Below, one piece after another: positions 34,457 to 42,457 of a DNA stretch of 64,000 nt. The DNA lies in the NCBI GenBank assembly GCA_013002885.1, contig JABDLS010000086.1, positions 1 to 64,000 on the forward strand, given 5' to 3'. The notes beneath the pieces were generated by a model, which searched no databases, had not been told where the DNA came from, and saw only the letters and a program-made list of their open reading frames with translations. The stretch is from Gemmatimonadota bacterium (GTDB lineage: Bacteria > Gemmatimonadota > Gemmatimonadetes > Longimicrobiales > Gaopeijiaceae). The position numbers and the translations under genes are program-made. The stretch's first letter is position 1; each line of letters begins with the position of its first letter.

Positions 34457-34693
34457 ATGATTGGTTCACTTCTCACCTTCTTCGCAGTCGGCCTCGTCAC
34501 GATTCTGGTCGCGGGCGTGGTGCTGAGCGTGATCGGTGTGGTCTTTTCGCTCACGCTTGGCTTGGCGTCCTTCCTGCTCTTGAAGGTGGCGCCCGTCCTT
34601 CTGGTGGGATGGATCGTGGTGAAGATTCTGGAAAAGAGGCGGAGTGGTGACTCGCTGTCGGCGGCCGACCGCCGCTGGCTCGACGGCGACTAG
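34457..34693 (+). CDS. Small membrane protein closing the sigma/anti-sigma operon
   Basis: The 78-residue protein has two hydrophobic helices (LLTFFAVGLVTILVAGVVLSVIGVVF and LASFLLLKVAPVLLVGWIVVKIL) and a charged C-terminus (EKRRSGDSLSAADRRWLDGD). GGAG is six bases upstream of the ATG. It resembles the small phage-shock or LiaI-like membrane proteins that accompany toast-rack proteins, but I do not assign a family. It is collinear with and 48 bases downstream of the DUF4097-like gene. Confidence 0.75.
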   Translation: MIGSLLTFFAVGLVTILVAGVVLSVIGVVFSLTLGLASFLLLKVAPVLLVGWIVVKILEKRRSGDSLSAADRRWLDGD

Positions 34694-34709
34694 CGCCCCC
34701 TCGGCCTTC

Positions 34710-34735
34710 CGGGGCCCTCCGCAGATCCGGCCCCG
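34710..34735. terminator. Possible bidirectional terminator hairpin
   Basis: CGGGGCC and GGCCCCG form a 7-base stem with a 12-base loop in the 83-base gap between two convergent genes. There is no uridine tract on either side, so it would be a non-canonical terminator or simply a GC-rich inverted repeat. Confidence 0.3.
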
Positions 34736-34776
34736 CCCACGGGCGCGGACACCCGCTGCGTCAGGGCCGCCTCGCG

Positions 34777-35889
34777 TCAGACAACCGGTGCCGCGAGCCC
34801 ACTCTCCACCGCGTTGGCCACCTTCCGCAGGGCGACGCCTGCCGCCGAGTCCGGGGCGGACATCACGGTGGGGGCCCCGGCGTCTCCCGCGCGCACAACC
34901 GCAGGGTCCAGCGGCACCCGGCCCAGGAAGGGCAGGTTCATCTCTTCAGCCAACGCCTCACCTCCGCCCTTTCCGAAAACGTCGACGATCTCGGCGCAAT
35001 TGGGGCAAGCCATACCGCTCATGTTCTCGACGATGCCGATGATCCGGGTGTTCACACGCTCGAACATCCTGATGCCGCGCCGGACGTCGCCGGTGGCGAC
35101 CTGCTGCGGCGTGGTGACCATCACCGCCCCGTCCAGGTCGATGGTCTGAACCAGCGAGAGCTGGGCGTCACCCGTTCCCGGCGGCATGTCGACGACCATG
35201 ACATCGAGGGCGCCCCAGTCCACCTGCTCCAGGAACTGCTTGAGGATCCCGGAGATCAGGGGACCTCGCATGATGGCTGGCTGGTCCTCCTCGAGGAGGA
35301 AGCCGAGACTCATGAGTCGGACACCGTGAGCCTCGAGGGGTTCGATCATCTCCTTGCCCTTGTCGCCGGTGACGTTGGGACGCCTGTCGACGCCGAACAT
35401 GAGAGGGATGTTCGGACCGTAGATGTCAGCATCCACCAGTCCGACCCGAAGTCCCTGCGCGGCGAAAGCCGCCGCCAGGTTGGCCGCGACCATGGACTTG
35501 CCCACACCACCCTTCCCCGAACTGACAGCGATGACGTGCTCCACCTGAGCGAGAAGCCCCGGCTTGGGCGTCGGGGCCGGAACCGAGCCCGGCTTCAGGC
35601 CGCCTCCCCCCGTTCCGCCTCCACTGCCACCCGAGGGAGCCATTTGGGGAAGCTGGACGTTGATCTTCACTTCACCGATGCCTTCGACGGCCTCGACCGC
35701 CTCTCGGGCCTGTTTGACGAGGTCGCCGGGATCGTCGGGCCGGACCTGGAACTGGAACCGGGCATTGCCGTCCTCGTCCACCTCCAGGCTCTGAACGTGT
35801 CCGCCGGCAACGAGATCGCGTCCGGAAGCAGGGTGCTTGATGCGGGCGAGGGTAGCCATGACGATACGGCGGAGGTCTTCGGAGCTCAT
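34777..35889 (-). CDS. mrp: Mrp/NBP35-family iron-sulfur carrier ATPase
   Basis: The 370-residue protein has an N-terminal DUF59/MIP18-like domain (SEDLRRIVMATLARIKHPAS to about residue 85) and a Gly-rich linker. The P-loop ATPase has the deviant Walker A SSGKGGVGKSMVAANLA, DADIYGPNIPLM and VVDMPPGTGDAQL. The CPNC pair (MACPNCAEIV) can bridge an Fe-S cluster in a dimer. It delivers Fe-S clusters to target proteins. I chose ATG 35889; the track's extension to 36135 runs into the divergent promoter region. A perfect 16-base palindrome lies 7 bases upstream. Confidence 0.92.
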   Translation of the reverse strand: MSSEDLRRIVMATLARIKHPASGRDLVAGGHVQSLEVDEDGNARFQFQVRPDDPGDLVKQAREAVEAVEGIGEVKINVQLPQMAPSGGSGGGTGGGGLKPGSVPAPTPKPGLLAQVEHVIAVSSGKGGVGKSMVAANLAAAFAAQGLRVGLVDADIYGPNIPLMFGVDRRPNVTGDKGKEMIEPLEAHGVRLMSLGFLLEEDQPAIMRGPLISGILKQFLEQVDWGALDVMVVDMPPGTGDAQLSLVQTIDLDGAVMVTTPQQVATGDVRRGIRMFERVNTRIIGIVENMSGMACPNCAEIVDVFGKGGGEALAEEMNLPFLGRVPLDPAVVRAGDAGAPTVMSAPDSAAGVALRKVANAVESGLAAPVV

Positions 35890-35896
35890 GTGAAGT

Positions 35897-35912
35897 CGGG
35901 GGTCGACCCCCG
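35897..35912. promoter_or_regulatory. Perfect 16-bp palindrome at the mrp start
   Basis: CGGGGGTCGACCCCCG is a perfect palindrome ending seven bases upstream of the mrp start codon. It could be a repressor operator, or an mRNA hairpin occluding initiation, since no Shine-Dalgarno is visible there. A second inverted repeat (GGCGCT/AGCGCC) lies ~50 bases further up in the same divergent region between mrp and pruA. Confidence 0.4.
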
Positions 35913-36155
35913 GGAAAGGCGCTCGGATCTTGGCGAAACGGCGCTCGGTACGTCGGGCAAAGGGCGCTGAAGTTACCCGAGCGCCGGGGACGGAGTCAAC
36001 GCGAGTTGCGCCCGGTTCCCCGTGTTTCGAGATTCTGCTGGCCATCGGGGCGCGGCCGTGGATCGGCGACCGCCGAAGGGCTTTCTCTCGGCCTGTACCA
36101 TGCGCTCCGAATCGGCCATCCCGCCTGCACGCCATCCCGCCACCCCGCCCAGCAC

Positions 36156-37784
36156 ATGACCGGCATCTACTCGACGCCTAATCCCGTAAACGAACGCGTC
36201 CTTTCGTACGCTCCCGGAACGCCGGAGCGCGCCGCGCTGAAGGCCGAGCTCGAATCACAGGCCGAGACCGTCGTCGACATCCCCCTCATGATCGGAGGGG
36301 AGGAAGTCCGCACGGGTGATACCGTTCCTGTCGTCATGCCGCACGATCACGGCCATGTCCTCGGTCACTTTCATCAGGCAGGCGCGGAGGAGGTCCAGCG
36401 GGCCATCGATGCCGCCAATGAGGCCCACAGGGAATGGTCGCGCATGCCCTGGCAGGCCCGAGCAGCGGTTTTCCTCCGGGCCGCCGATCTCATCGCTGGT
36501 CCGTGGCGCGCCAAGCTCAACGCCGCGACGATGCTGGGCCAGAGTAAGACGGCCTACCAGGCCGAGATCGACGCAGCGTGTGAGACCATCGACTTCTTCC
36601 GCTTCGGCGCTCATTTCGCCGAGCAGATCTACTCGATGCAGCCGATCTCGGATCCCGGCATCTGGAACCGTGCCCAGTACCGAGCCCTGGAAGGCTTCGT
36701 CTACGCCGTGAGCCCCTTCAACTTCACGGCCATCGGCGCCAATCTGCCTGGCTCACCGGCCCTCATGGGCAACACCTCAGTCTGGAAGCCATCGCCTTCG
36801 GCGATGCTCTCAAACCACTACCTCATGAAGATCTTCGAGGAGGCCGGGCTTCCTCCGGGGGTCATCAACTTCGTGGCCGGTGATCCGGTGGCCATCACGG
36901 AGAAGGTCTTCTCGCAGCCGACCTTCGCCGGCGTCCACTTCACAGGGTCGACGACGGTGTTCCGCGGATTCTGGAAGCAGATCGGCGCCAACATCGAGAC
37001 GTATCGGTCCTATCCGAGAATCGTGGGCGAAACCGGCGGCAAGGACTTCGTCATAGCCCATCCCACTGCGGACGTTGCTGCGTTGAAAACTGCTCTGGTG
37101 AGGGGCGCCTTCGAGTACCAGGGTCAGAAGTGCAGCGCCGCTTCGCGAGCCTACGTCCCGAAGAGCCTCTGGGCTCAGCTCGAGCAGCCCCTCGTCGACG
37201 AGACCGAGTCCCTCACAATGGGCGACCCTCGCGACTTCTCGAACTTCGTCTCGGCGGTGATCCACGAACGGGCGTTCGAGAAGATCCGAAGCTACATCGA
37301 GGGGGCCGAGGCATCGGACGACGCCGAGGTCATTGCCGGCGGGCGGTGCGACGATTCGAAGGGGTGGTTCGTACGCCCCACCCTCATCCGTGCTCACGAC
37401 CCGCGATACGTCTCCATGTGTGAGGAGATCTTCGGACCTGTTCTCACCATCCACGTCTACGACGACGAGAAGTGGGAGGAGGCGCTCGAGCTCGTAGACA
37501 CGACATCTGACTACGGGCTGACCGGAGCGGTTTGGGCCCGGGACCGCGACGCCATCGCACACGCGACCGAGGTTCTGGAGCACGCCGCCGGGAATTTCTA
37601 CGTCAACGACAAGCCCACGGGCGCGGTGGTGGCTCAACAGCCCTTCGGTGGCTCCCGGGCGTCGGGGACCAACGACAAGGCCGGTTCGATGTTCAACCTC
37701 CTCCGTTGGGTAAGCGCCCGCTCCATGAAGGAGAACTTCGTGCCGCCCACGGACTACCGGTACCCCTTCATGGAGGAGGCATAG
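36156..37784 (+). CDS. pruA: L-glutamate gamma-semialdehyde (1-pyrroline-5-carboxylate) dehydrogenase
   Basis: The 542-residue aldehyde dehydrogenase has the catalytic Cys in EYQGQKCSAASRAYVP and the general-base Glu in RIVGETGGKDF. VYAVSPFNFTAIGANLP and QQPFGGSRASGTNDKAG are typical of P5C dehydrogenase. It oxidises glutamate semialdehyde to glutamate in proline catabolism. No proline dehydrogenase gene is adjacent. I chose ATG 36156, which places the family N-terminus correctly; the longer track start covers the divergent promoter. Confidence 0.93.
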   Translation: MTGIYSTPNPVNERVLSYAPGTPERAALKAELESQAETVVDIPLMIGGEEVRTGDTVPVVMPHDHGHVLGHFHQAGAEEVQRAIDAANEAHREWSRMPWQARAAVFLRAADLIAGPWRAKLNAATMLGQSKTAYQAEIDAACETIDFFRFGAHFAEQIYSMQPISDPGIWNRAQYRALEGFVYAVSPFNFTAIGANLPGSPALMGNTSVWKPSPSAMLSNHYLMKIFEEAGLPPGVINFVAGDPVAITEKVFSQPTFAGVHFTGSTTVFRGFWKQIGANIETYRSYPRIVGETGGKDFVIAHPTADVAALKTALVRGAFEYQGQKCSAASRAYVPKSLWAQLEQPLVDETESLTMGDPRDFSNFVSAVIHERAFEKIRSYIEGAEASDDAEVIAGGRCDDSKGWFVRPTLIRAHDPRYVSMCEEIFGPVLTIHVYDDEKWEEALELVDTTSDYGLTGAVWARDRDAIAHATEVLEHAAGNFYVNDKPTGAVVAQQPFGGSRASGTNDKAGSMFNLLRWVSARSMKENFVPPTDYRYPFMEEA

Positions 37785-37827
37785 CCAGGAGCGAGTCGCC
37801 CCCGCCACGATCTGGGCCGGGTCTCAG

Positions 37828-37849
37828 GAAGCCCCGGGGTGCGGGCTTC
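37828..37849. terminator. Candidate bidirectional terminator between pruA and the PLP gene
   Basis: GAAGCCC and GGGCTTC form a 7-base stem with an 8-base loop in the 69-base gap between convergent genes. No T-run follows. Position and symmetry suit a terminator for both strands. Confidence 0.45.
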
Positions 37850-37853
37850 ACCG

Positions 37854-39011
37854 CTACTGCTGGGCCAGCGCCTGCTCGAAATCGGCAATGAGATCCTGGC
37901 GGTCTTCGACACCGATGCTCAGTCGGACGAAGCCGTCGGGAATGCCCTGGGCGTTCCGCTCCTCGGGGGTGAGCCCGACATGGGACGTGTAGCGCGGCTG
38001 TGATGCCAGCGTCTCCACGCCGCCGAGACTCGGCGCCGCAATCGCCAGGCCGAGCCGGGACATGAAGCGGTCGGCCGCGTCTCCTCCCCCCTCCAGGACG
38101 ACACTGACCATACCGCCGAAACCCGACATGAGCTCGCTGGCCAGGGTGTGGTCGGGATGGGATTCGAGACCGGGGTAGACCACTCGCCCGACTTCCGGTC
38201 GCCCTTCGAACCACCGGGCCACAGCCATGGCGTTCTCGTTGTGCCGCGCCATCCGAACATCGAGCGTGCGCATTCCCCGATCCAACAGCCACGCCGAATG
38301 AGGATCGAGCGCAGGCCCGTAGAGCCGGGATAGTCGGGTGACCTCGCGCACGAAATCGGCCGGTCCTGCGACGACACCGGCGATGACGTCGGAGTGTCCG
38401 CCAAGGTACTTCGTCGCGCTCTGGACGACGACGTCGATGCCTGTGGACGCGGCCCGGAAGTTCACCGGTGACGCGAAGGTCGCGTCACACGCCACGATCA
38501 TCCCGCGATCGTGGGCCATGGCACAGAGGGGACGCGGGTCGAGGATCCGAAGAGTGGGATTCGTGGGGATCTCGATGAAGACCAGGCTCGTGTCGTCGCG
38601 CATGGCGTCTTCCCAGTGACCTTCCTCAGGATCGACGAACGTCGTCTCGATCCCTCGACGGGGAAGCTCGTCACGCAGGAGCACCTGAGTCGCGCCGTAC
38701 AACCGGGAGGACGCCACCACGTGCCCCTCGCCTCCCACGGCGGCGAGGACGGTCATGGCCGTCGCACCCATGCCGCTCCCGAGGGCCACTGCGGCCTCCG
38801 TTCCCTCCAGGGCCGCTGCCTTCTCTGCCACCTGCCGCTGGTTCGGGTTGTTTCCGTACCGGCTGTACAGGAGCTCGCCATCGGCGGGACTGCTCCAGTG
38901 AAAAGTCGCGCTCTGTGTGATAGGAGGCACCACGGGAGCGCCCGGCGTCCGGTCGTGAGCACCACCGTGGACGCCGATGGTGGCGGGATGGGAGTCGTGG
39001 GAATCGGCCAT
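37854..39011 (-). CDS. Cys/Met-metabolism PLP enzyme (second paralog)
   Basis: The 385-residue fold-type I PLP enzyme has YSRYGNNPNQRQVAEK, ALGSGMGATAM, the PLP lysine in QSATKYLGGHSDVIAG and a C-terminal SLGGVETLASQPRYTSH. It belongs with cystathionine gamma-synthase, methionine gamma-lyase and homocysteine desulfhydrase; the reaction cannot be fixed by eye. It differs from the paralog at 16924 in the substrate loop (YGNNPN versus YGRTANPT), so a different substrate is likely. It lies 52 bases downstream of the STAS-like gene and may share its transcript. Confidence 0.87.
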   Translation of the reverse strand: MADSHDSHPATIGVHGGAHDRTPGAPVVPPITQSATFHWSSPADGELLYSRYGNNPNQRQVAEKAAALEGTEAAVALGSGMGATAMTVLAAVGGEGHVVASSRLYGATQVLLRDELPRRGIETTFVDPEEGHWEDAMRDDTSLVFIEIPTNPTLRILDPRPLCAMAHDRGMIVACDATFASPVNFRAASTGIDVVVQSATKYLGGHSDVIAGVVAGPADFVREVTRLSRLYGPALDPHSAWLLDRGMRTLDVRMARHNENAMAVARWFEGRPEVGRVVYPGLESHPDHTLASELMSGFGGMVSVVLEGGGDAADRFMSRLGLAIAAPSLGGVETLASQPRYTSHVGLTPEERNAQGIPDGFVRLSIGVEDRQDLIADFEQALAQQ

Positions 39012-39063
39012 CGGATGGTTCTCGGCTAGTAGGCTGTTGCTCTGAGGTCGTGCCCGGGGCGTG

Positions 39064-39642
39064 TCACAGGAGGTGGGCCACCAGTTGGCTCAAGGCGTGG
39101 ATCCGGCCCGACTGGGGGCTGCGGAAGGCAAGGCCGCGCCCCACCAGGGAGTCGAGCGCGGCGCGTTGGTCGCCCGTGAACAAGCCCTCGACTTCCTCGG
39201 GTTCCACGGTGCCCCTCTCCTCCAGCGTTCGCCAGGCCGAGCCCTCGTCCCCGGAATGGACGCCCACGAGCTCGAAGCGGTCCGGCTCGGTCTCGAGGAC
39301 GGCGGCGAGGCCCTGTCGAGCGAGCACCACCTCGATCTGGTCGCGATGGGGCTCGTGCACACCCCGGAAGACGAAAAAGGCGTCCCGGGCCTCGTCGGCG
39401 AGGAACTGTTGGAGAAGCTTGGCCACGACTTCGTCGGCGCATGAGAAGTCGATAATGACGACTTCGGAAAAGTCGATGAGCGACAGCGAAAGGGTGCCGG
39501 CCCCGTGCAGTTGGGTCTCGATAGCCATCCGCACCGCTCGGCCCGTGGGCCTCGTCACGAGACTCGAGTACAGCGACGTGACGCTCTTCTGAAGGACCTC
39601 ACCGATGTCGATGGCGATGGGGTCGATAGGTCTCTCACTCAT
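39064..39642 (-). CDS. STAS-like (DUF4325-type) protein
   Basis: The 192-residue protein has SLSLIDFSEVVIIDFSCADEVVAKLL, which matches the strand-helix pattern of STAS-like DUF4325 domains (a hydrophobic DFS strand followed by SxxDE). The C-terminal ~45 residues (EEVEGLFTGDQRAALDSLVGRGLAF) look like a small helical module. Its start overlaps the upstream STAS-ATPase gene as ATGA. STAS and ATPase pairs usually act in partner switching, so this is a probable antagonist or target. No sigma factor or PP2C phosphatase lies beside it. Confidence 0.75.
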   Translation of the reverse strand: MSERPIDPIAIDIGEVLQKSVTSLYSSLVTRPTGRAVRMAIETQLHGAGTLSLSLIDFSEVVIIDFSCADEVVAKLLQQFLADEARDAFFVFRGVHEPHRDQIEVVLARQGLAAVLETEPDRFELVGVHSGDEGSAWRTLEERGTVEPEEVEGLFTGDQRAALDSLVGRGLAFRSPQSGRIHALSQLVAHLL

Positions 39643-40526
39643 TCGGCCAGCCTCGCCGGGAGGATGATGCTGATCTGGGATCCCGGCAGAGGGGACATGC
39701 CGTCGACGAGGGGTGGCGTGTCATCCCACTCGGGTACCTGACCGATGCGAGCCGTCCCGCTGCGGATGGTGATGGCGCCGTCCCATCGGCGGACCTGCCT
39801 GCGGATCTGCTGGATCCCCTGTCCTCGCCCGGAGTCCGGAAAGCGGGTGAGACCGTGGAGGAAAGCCGCCTCCAGAGCAGTGGCATCCGCCCACCGGTCA
39901 CCGTAGCGGGCCGAGTGTTCGTCGGTGAGGGAGCCACGGAAGCCGCGCCCGACGTCCATGACGGAAATCACCACGACGTAACGCCCCAGCCGTTTCGTCC
40001 AGTTGTATGCCTGGGCAGCCACCCAACCGGGGGCCTCGGCGTGCTCGATGATGTTCTGACAGACCTCGGAGAGGATCACCGAGAACTGGACCACGGCCGT
40101 CGCCGGGTAGCCGAGCTTGGATGAGAGAATGGCTCCGGCACCGCTCTGGACGCGATCGATGACTTCATGAACGTCCGAGTTGGCAGCGACCGACATGATC
40201 TCCAGAAGAACGTCCGACGGCCCCCCGCCTCCTCGACGGGGCGTGGCCTCGAAGTCGAAGACCTCCCGGGCAGCCGCTTGAAAGCCCATCCGGGCCAGAT
40301 ATCCCCCGACGTCGGCGTTTTCGGGAAGCTGGAGCTTCGGGCGGCCTTCCTGAGCCCGAGCCGCCACCGTCCCTGCCACGAGAAGGGCCAGCATCCCATT
40401 GGGATCGATCCACCTCAGATGCCGAGCGTCGAAGAGCGCACGCTCGCCGACGACCTCGACGACTCCGTCGAGGAATTCGTCGATGGTGCGGTGGTCCAGC
40501 GATCCGGGTACGGGAATGACGTTCAG
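39639..40526 (-). CDS. STAS-HATPase fusion, probable CTG start
   Basis: The ORF track starts this gene at ATG 40394, but the frame is open upstream to the stop at 40551 and encodes VIPVPGSLDHRTIDEFLDGV and FDARHLRWIDPNGM, a STAS-type strand-helix pattern. No ATG, GTG or TTG exists there. The CTG at 40526 overlaps the PfkB stop as CTGA and lies just behind AGGAGG. This gives 295 residues. The C-terminal part is a GHKL ATPase like anti-sigma kinases: SEVCQNIIEHA (N box, Asn158), VMDVGRGF (G1) and GRGQGIQQIRR (G2). It is probably a serine kinase or nucleotide switch paired with the next gene. Confidence 0.8.
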   Translation of the reverse strand: MNVIPVPGSLDHRTIDEFLDGVVEVVGERALFDARHLRWIDPNGMLALLVAGTVAARAQEGRPKLQLPENADVGGYLARMGFQAAAREVFDFEATPRRGGGGPSDVLLEIMSVAANSDVHEVIDRVQSGAGAILSSKLGYPATAVVQFSVILSEVCQNIIEHAEAPGWVAAQAYNWTKRLGRYVVVISVMDVGRGFRGSLTDEHSARYGDRWADATALEAAFLHGLTRFPDSGRGQGIQQIRRQVRRWDGAITIRSGTARIGQVPEWDDTPPLVDGMSPLPGSQISIILPARLAE

Positions 40527-41470
40527 GAGTCCTCCTCTCGTGTCTGTGCTTCACCAACGGCCGCCGTCACCTCCCGAAGATGTCGGATCAGACCCGACAC
40601 TCCGCTGCGCTCCGCCGCCGCCGCGGAAACCCGGCTCGCTTTTCGGGCGGCATCGGGTTCACCGTCGCCAGCCAGCAGCCTGCAGCACATGACACCTGCC
40701 CAGACGTCTCCACACCCTGTCGGGTCCGGCTCGTCCACCGGGTAACTCGGAATCTCGTGCTTGACGACGCTCCCGTCATCTCGACGTGACCAGCAAACGG
40801 CTCCGTCGACCCCCTGGGTACACGCGAGGAGCGACGGCCCGGCGGCGAGCACCCGACGCGCCATTGCTTCGACCGGCGTCTCTCCTCGGAGAAGGTCCAT
40901 CTCGTCCGCGTTCAGCTGGACGGTGTCGAAGCACGTCATCCAGCGGGGCCACGAGGGCAGTCGCCGCGGCTCGCGGACCCCGTCCTGGCCGTTCCCGAGA
41001 AAGAGGGAGTGGAGGTCGGCGTAGACCGGACCTCCAAAGGCGCTCCGCACCATGGAGGCGGCGTCCACGGTGAGTTCGTGACCCGAGATAAAGTTCACGA
41101 GGAGTGCGTCGCACTCGGCGGCCGAGGCAGCCAGGTCACCGCCGTCCCATCCCCCGACGCCACCTGTCAGGCGCTCCGTTCGCCGGGCGTCGTCATGGTA
41201 GCGGAGCTCCACTCGATTGTTCGGCGCCGGCACCTCCACGATGCCTCCCGTGTCGAAGCCCGCTGCGATGAGCCAATCCTCGACGACGTCCAGGGCGTCC
41301 TCGCCCACCCGGGCGAGTGGGAGGAGGTGCCACTCCGGCGGCAGTACCGCCGCGGCCCCGGCCAGGGTGTAAGCCAAGCCTCCCAATTCATCCGCCGACT
41401 CCGACCGGCCGCGTAGCCCGACGATGCGGTCCACGACGAAGGTCCCGACGACGCCGAGGACGCGTTCCAC
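40523..41470 (-). CDS. PfkB-family carbohydrate kinase
   Basis: The 315-residue ribokinase-like protein has the C-terminal signature DEPDPTGCGDVWAGVMCCRLL (anion hole and catalytic Asp in TGCGD). At the N-terminus the double-Gly region is degenerate (ELGGLAYTLAGAAAVL). It phosphorylates a sugar or nucleoside that cannot be named from sequence. The start is GTG 41470, 9 bases after the ROK stop. The stop is shared with the CTG start of the STAS-ATPase gene. Confidence 0.87.
   Translation of the reverse strand: MERVLGVVGTFVVDRIVGLRGRSESADELGGLAYTLAGAAAVLPPEWHLLPLARVGEDALDVVEDWLIAAGFDTGGIVEVPAPNNRVELRYHDDARRTERLTGGVGGWDGGDLAASAAECDALLVNFISGHELTVDAASMVRSAFGGPVYADLHSLFLGNGQDGVREPRRLPSWPRWMTCFDTVQLNADEMDLLRGETPVEAMARRVLAAGPSLLACTQGVDGAVCWSRRDDGSVVKHEIPSYPVDEPDPTGCGDVWAGVMCCRLLAGDGEPDAARKASRVSAAAAERSGVSGLIRHLREVTAAVGEAQTREEDS
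40524..40536 (-). promoter_or_regulatory. Strong ribosome-binding site and CTG start in a CTGA overlap
   Basis: Reading the minus strand, AGAGGAGG is followed by ACTC and then CTGA. The AGGAGG core is a perfect match to the anti-Shine-Dalgarno. CTG doubles as the start while TGA ends the PfkB gene. The 4-base spacing is short. An ATT nine bases further on is the only other plausible start with this RBS. Confidence 0.65.
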
Positions 41471-41479
41471 AACCCGTCG

Positions 41480-42457
41480 TCAGTGGGACGAGTCGGCGAG
41501 GAAGATCCCTGCCGCGCCGATCACGCCTGCGGTCTGCGGAAGGGCGCCAGCCACGATCTCGCACGCGTTCACGGCGCTGGCGAACGCCCGCTTCCGGACC
41601 TCGCTGCGGAGGGGATCGAAGAGGTGTCGATCGGCCCGGGTCACCCCCCCGACGACCACCACCATCTCCGGGTTGAAGAGGTTCACCAAATTGGCGATAC
41701 CCACCCCGAGGTACCGTGCCGTCTCTCGGATCACCTCGCCGGCGTAGCGATCTCCGCGGGTGAGGGCCTCGTGGACCGTCGCCGCCGTGATTCTGTCGAG
41801 ATCTCCAGCAACGAGTTCGGACAAGATCGACTCCGCTCCGGCGTCGAGTCCTTCTCGGGCCCGGAGAGCGATGTTCGGTCCAGAAGCGTAGGCCTCCAGG
41901 CAGCCGAGGTTACCGCATCCGCATTGCCGCCCATCCACCTGGATCGTCATGTGACCGATCTCTCCAGCCGACCCGCTGGCGCCCCTGACAAGGTGCCCCT
42001 CGGTGATGAGTCCACCTCCGATGCCGGTCCCGAGGGTCACCCCCACCACGGAGGTCAGGCCTCGGGCCGCCCCCTGCCACCACTCGCCGTACGTGGCACA
42101 GTTGGCGTCGTTGTCGAGCGACGCAGGTAGACCTACCGCTTCGCCCACCCGACCACGGATGGGATAGCCGTCCCACCCGAGGTTGGGCGTGGACAGGATG
42201 ATGCCCTGGTCCAGGTCGAGGGGTCCAGGACAACCGATGCCCACGCCTACGAAGTCGTCCAAACCACCCTCCGGTGAAGCCTCGGCGATCACCTCTTCGG
42301 CCATGGACTCGATATCGTTCACCGACGCTTCGGCTCCCCGCTCAGGCTGCGTCGGCTGCGTGCGAAGGGCCCCGATCTCCCCACCCGCGTAGGGCACAGC
42401 GGCGACGACCAGATTCGTGCCGCCGATATCGACGCCGAGGACCCACCGGTCGCTCAC
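41480..42457 (-). CDS. ROK-family sugar kinase (glucokinase-like)
   Basis: The 325-residue protein has the phosphate loop [39 protein letters not shown] and the ROK zinc motif [25 protein letters not shown]. It is probably a cytoplasmic glucokinase, though N-acetylmannosamine and other sugars are possible in this family. ROK repressors have an N-terminal helix-turn-helix, which is absent here. GTG overlaps the lepA stop as GTGA. Confidence 0.9.
   Translation of the reverse strand: MSDRWVLGVDIGGTNLVVAAVPYAGGEIGALRTQPTQPERGAEASVNDIESMAEEVIAEASPEGGLDDFVGVGIGCPGPLDLDQGIILSTPNLGWDGYPIRGRVGEAVGLPASLDNDANCATYGEWWQGAARGLTSVVGVTLGTGIGGGLITEGHLVRGASGSAGEIGHMTIQVDGRQCGCGNLGCLEAYASGPNIALRAREGLDAGAESILSELVAGDLDRITAATVHEALTRGDRYAGEVIRETARYLGVGIANLVNLFNPEMVVVVGGVTRADRHLFDPLRSEVRKRAFASAVNACEIVAGALPQTAGVIGAAGIFLADSSH

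Noticed and set aside
40515-40517. ATT as start codon of the STAS-ATPase gene
   Set aside because: ATT initiation is very rare and it lies 13 bases from AGGAGG, whereas CTG makes the NTGA overlap seen throughout the window.
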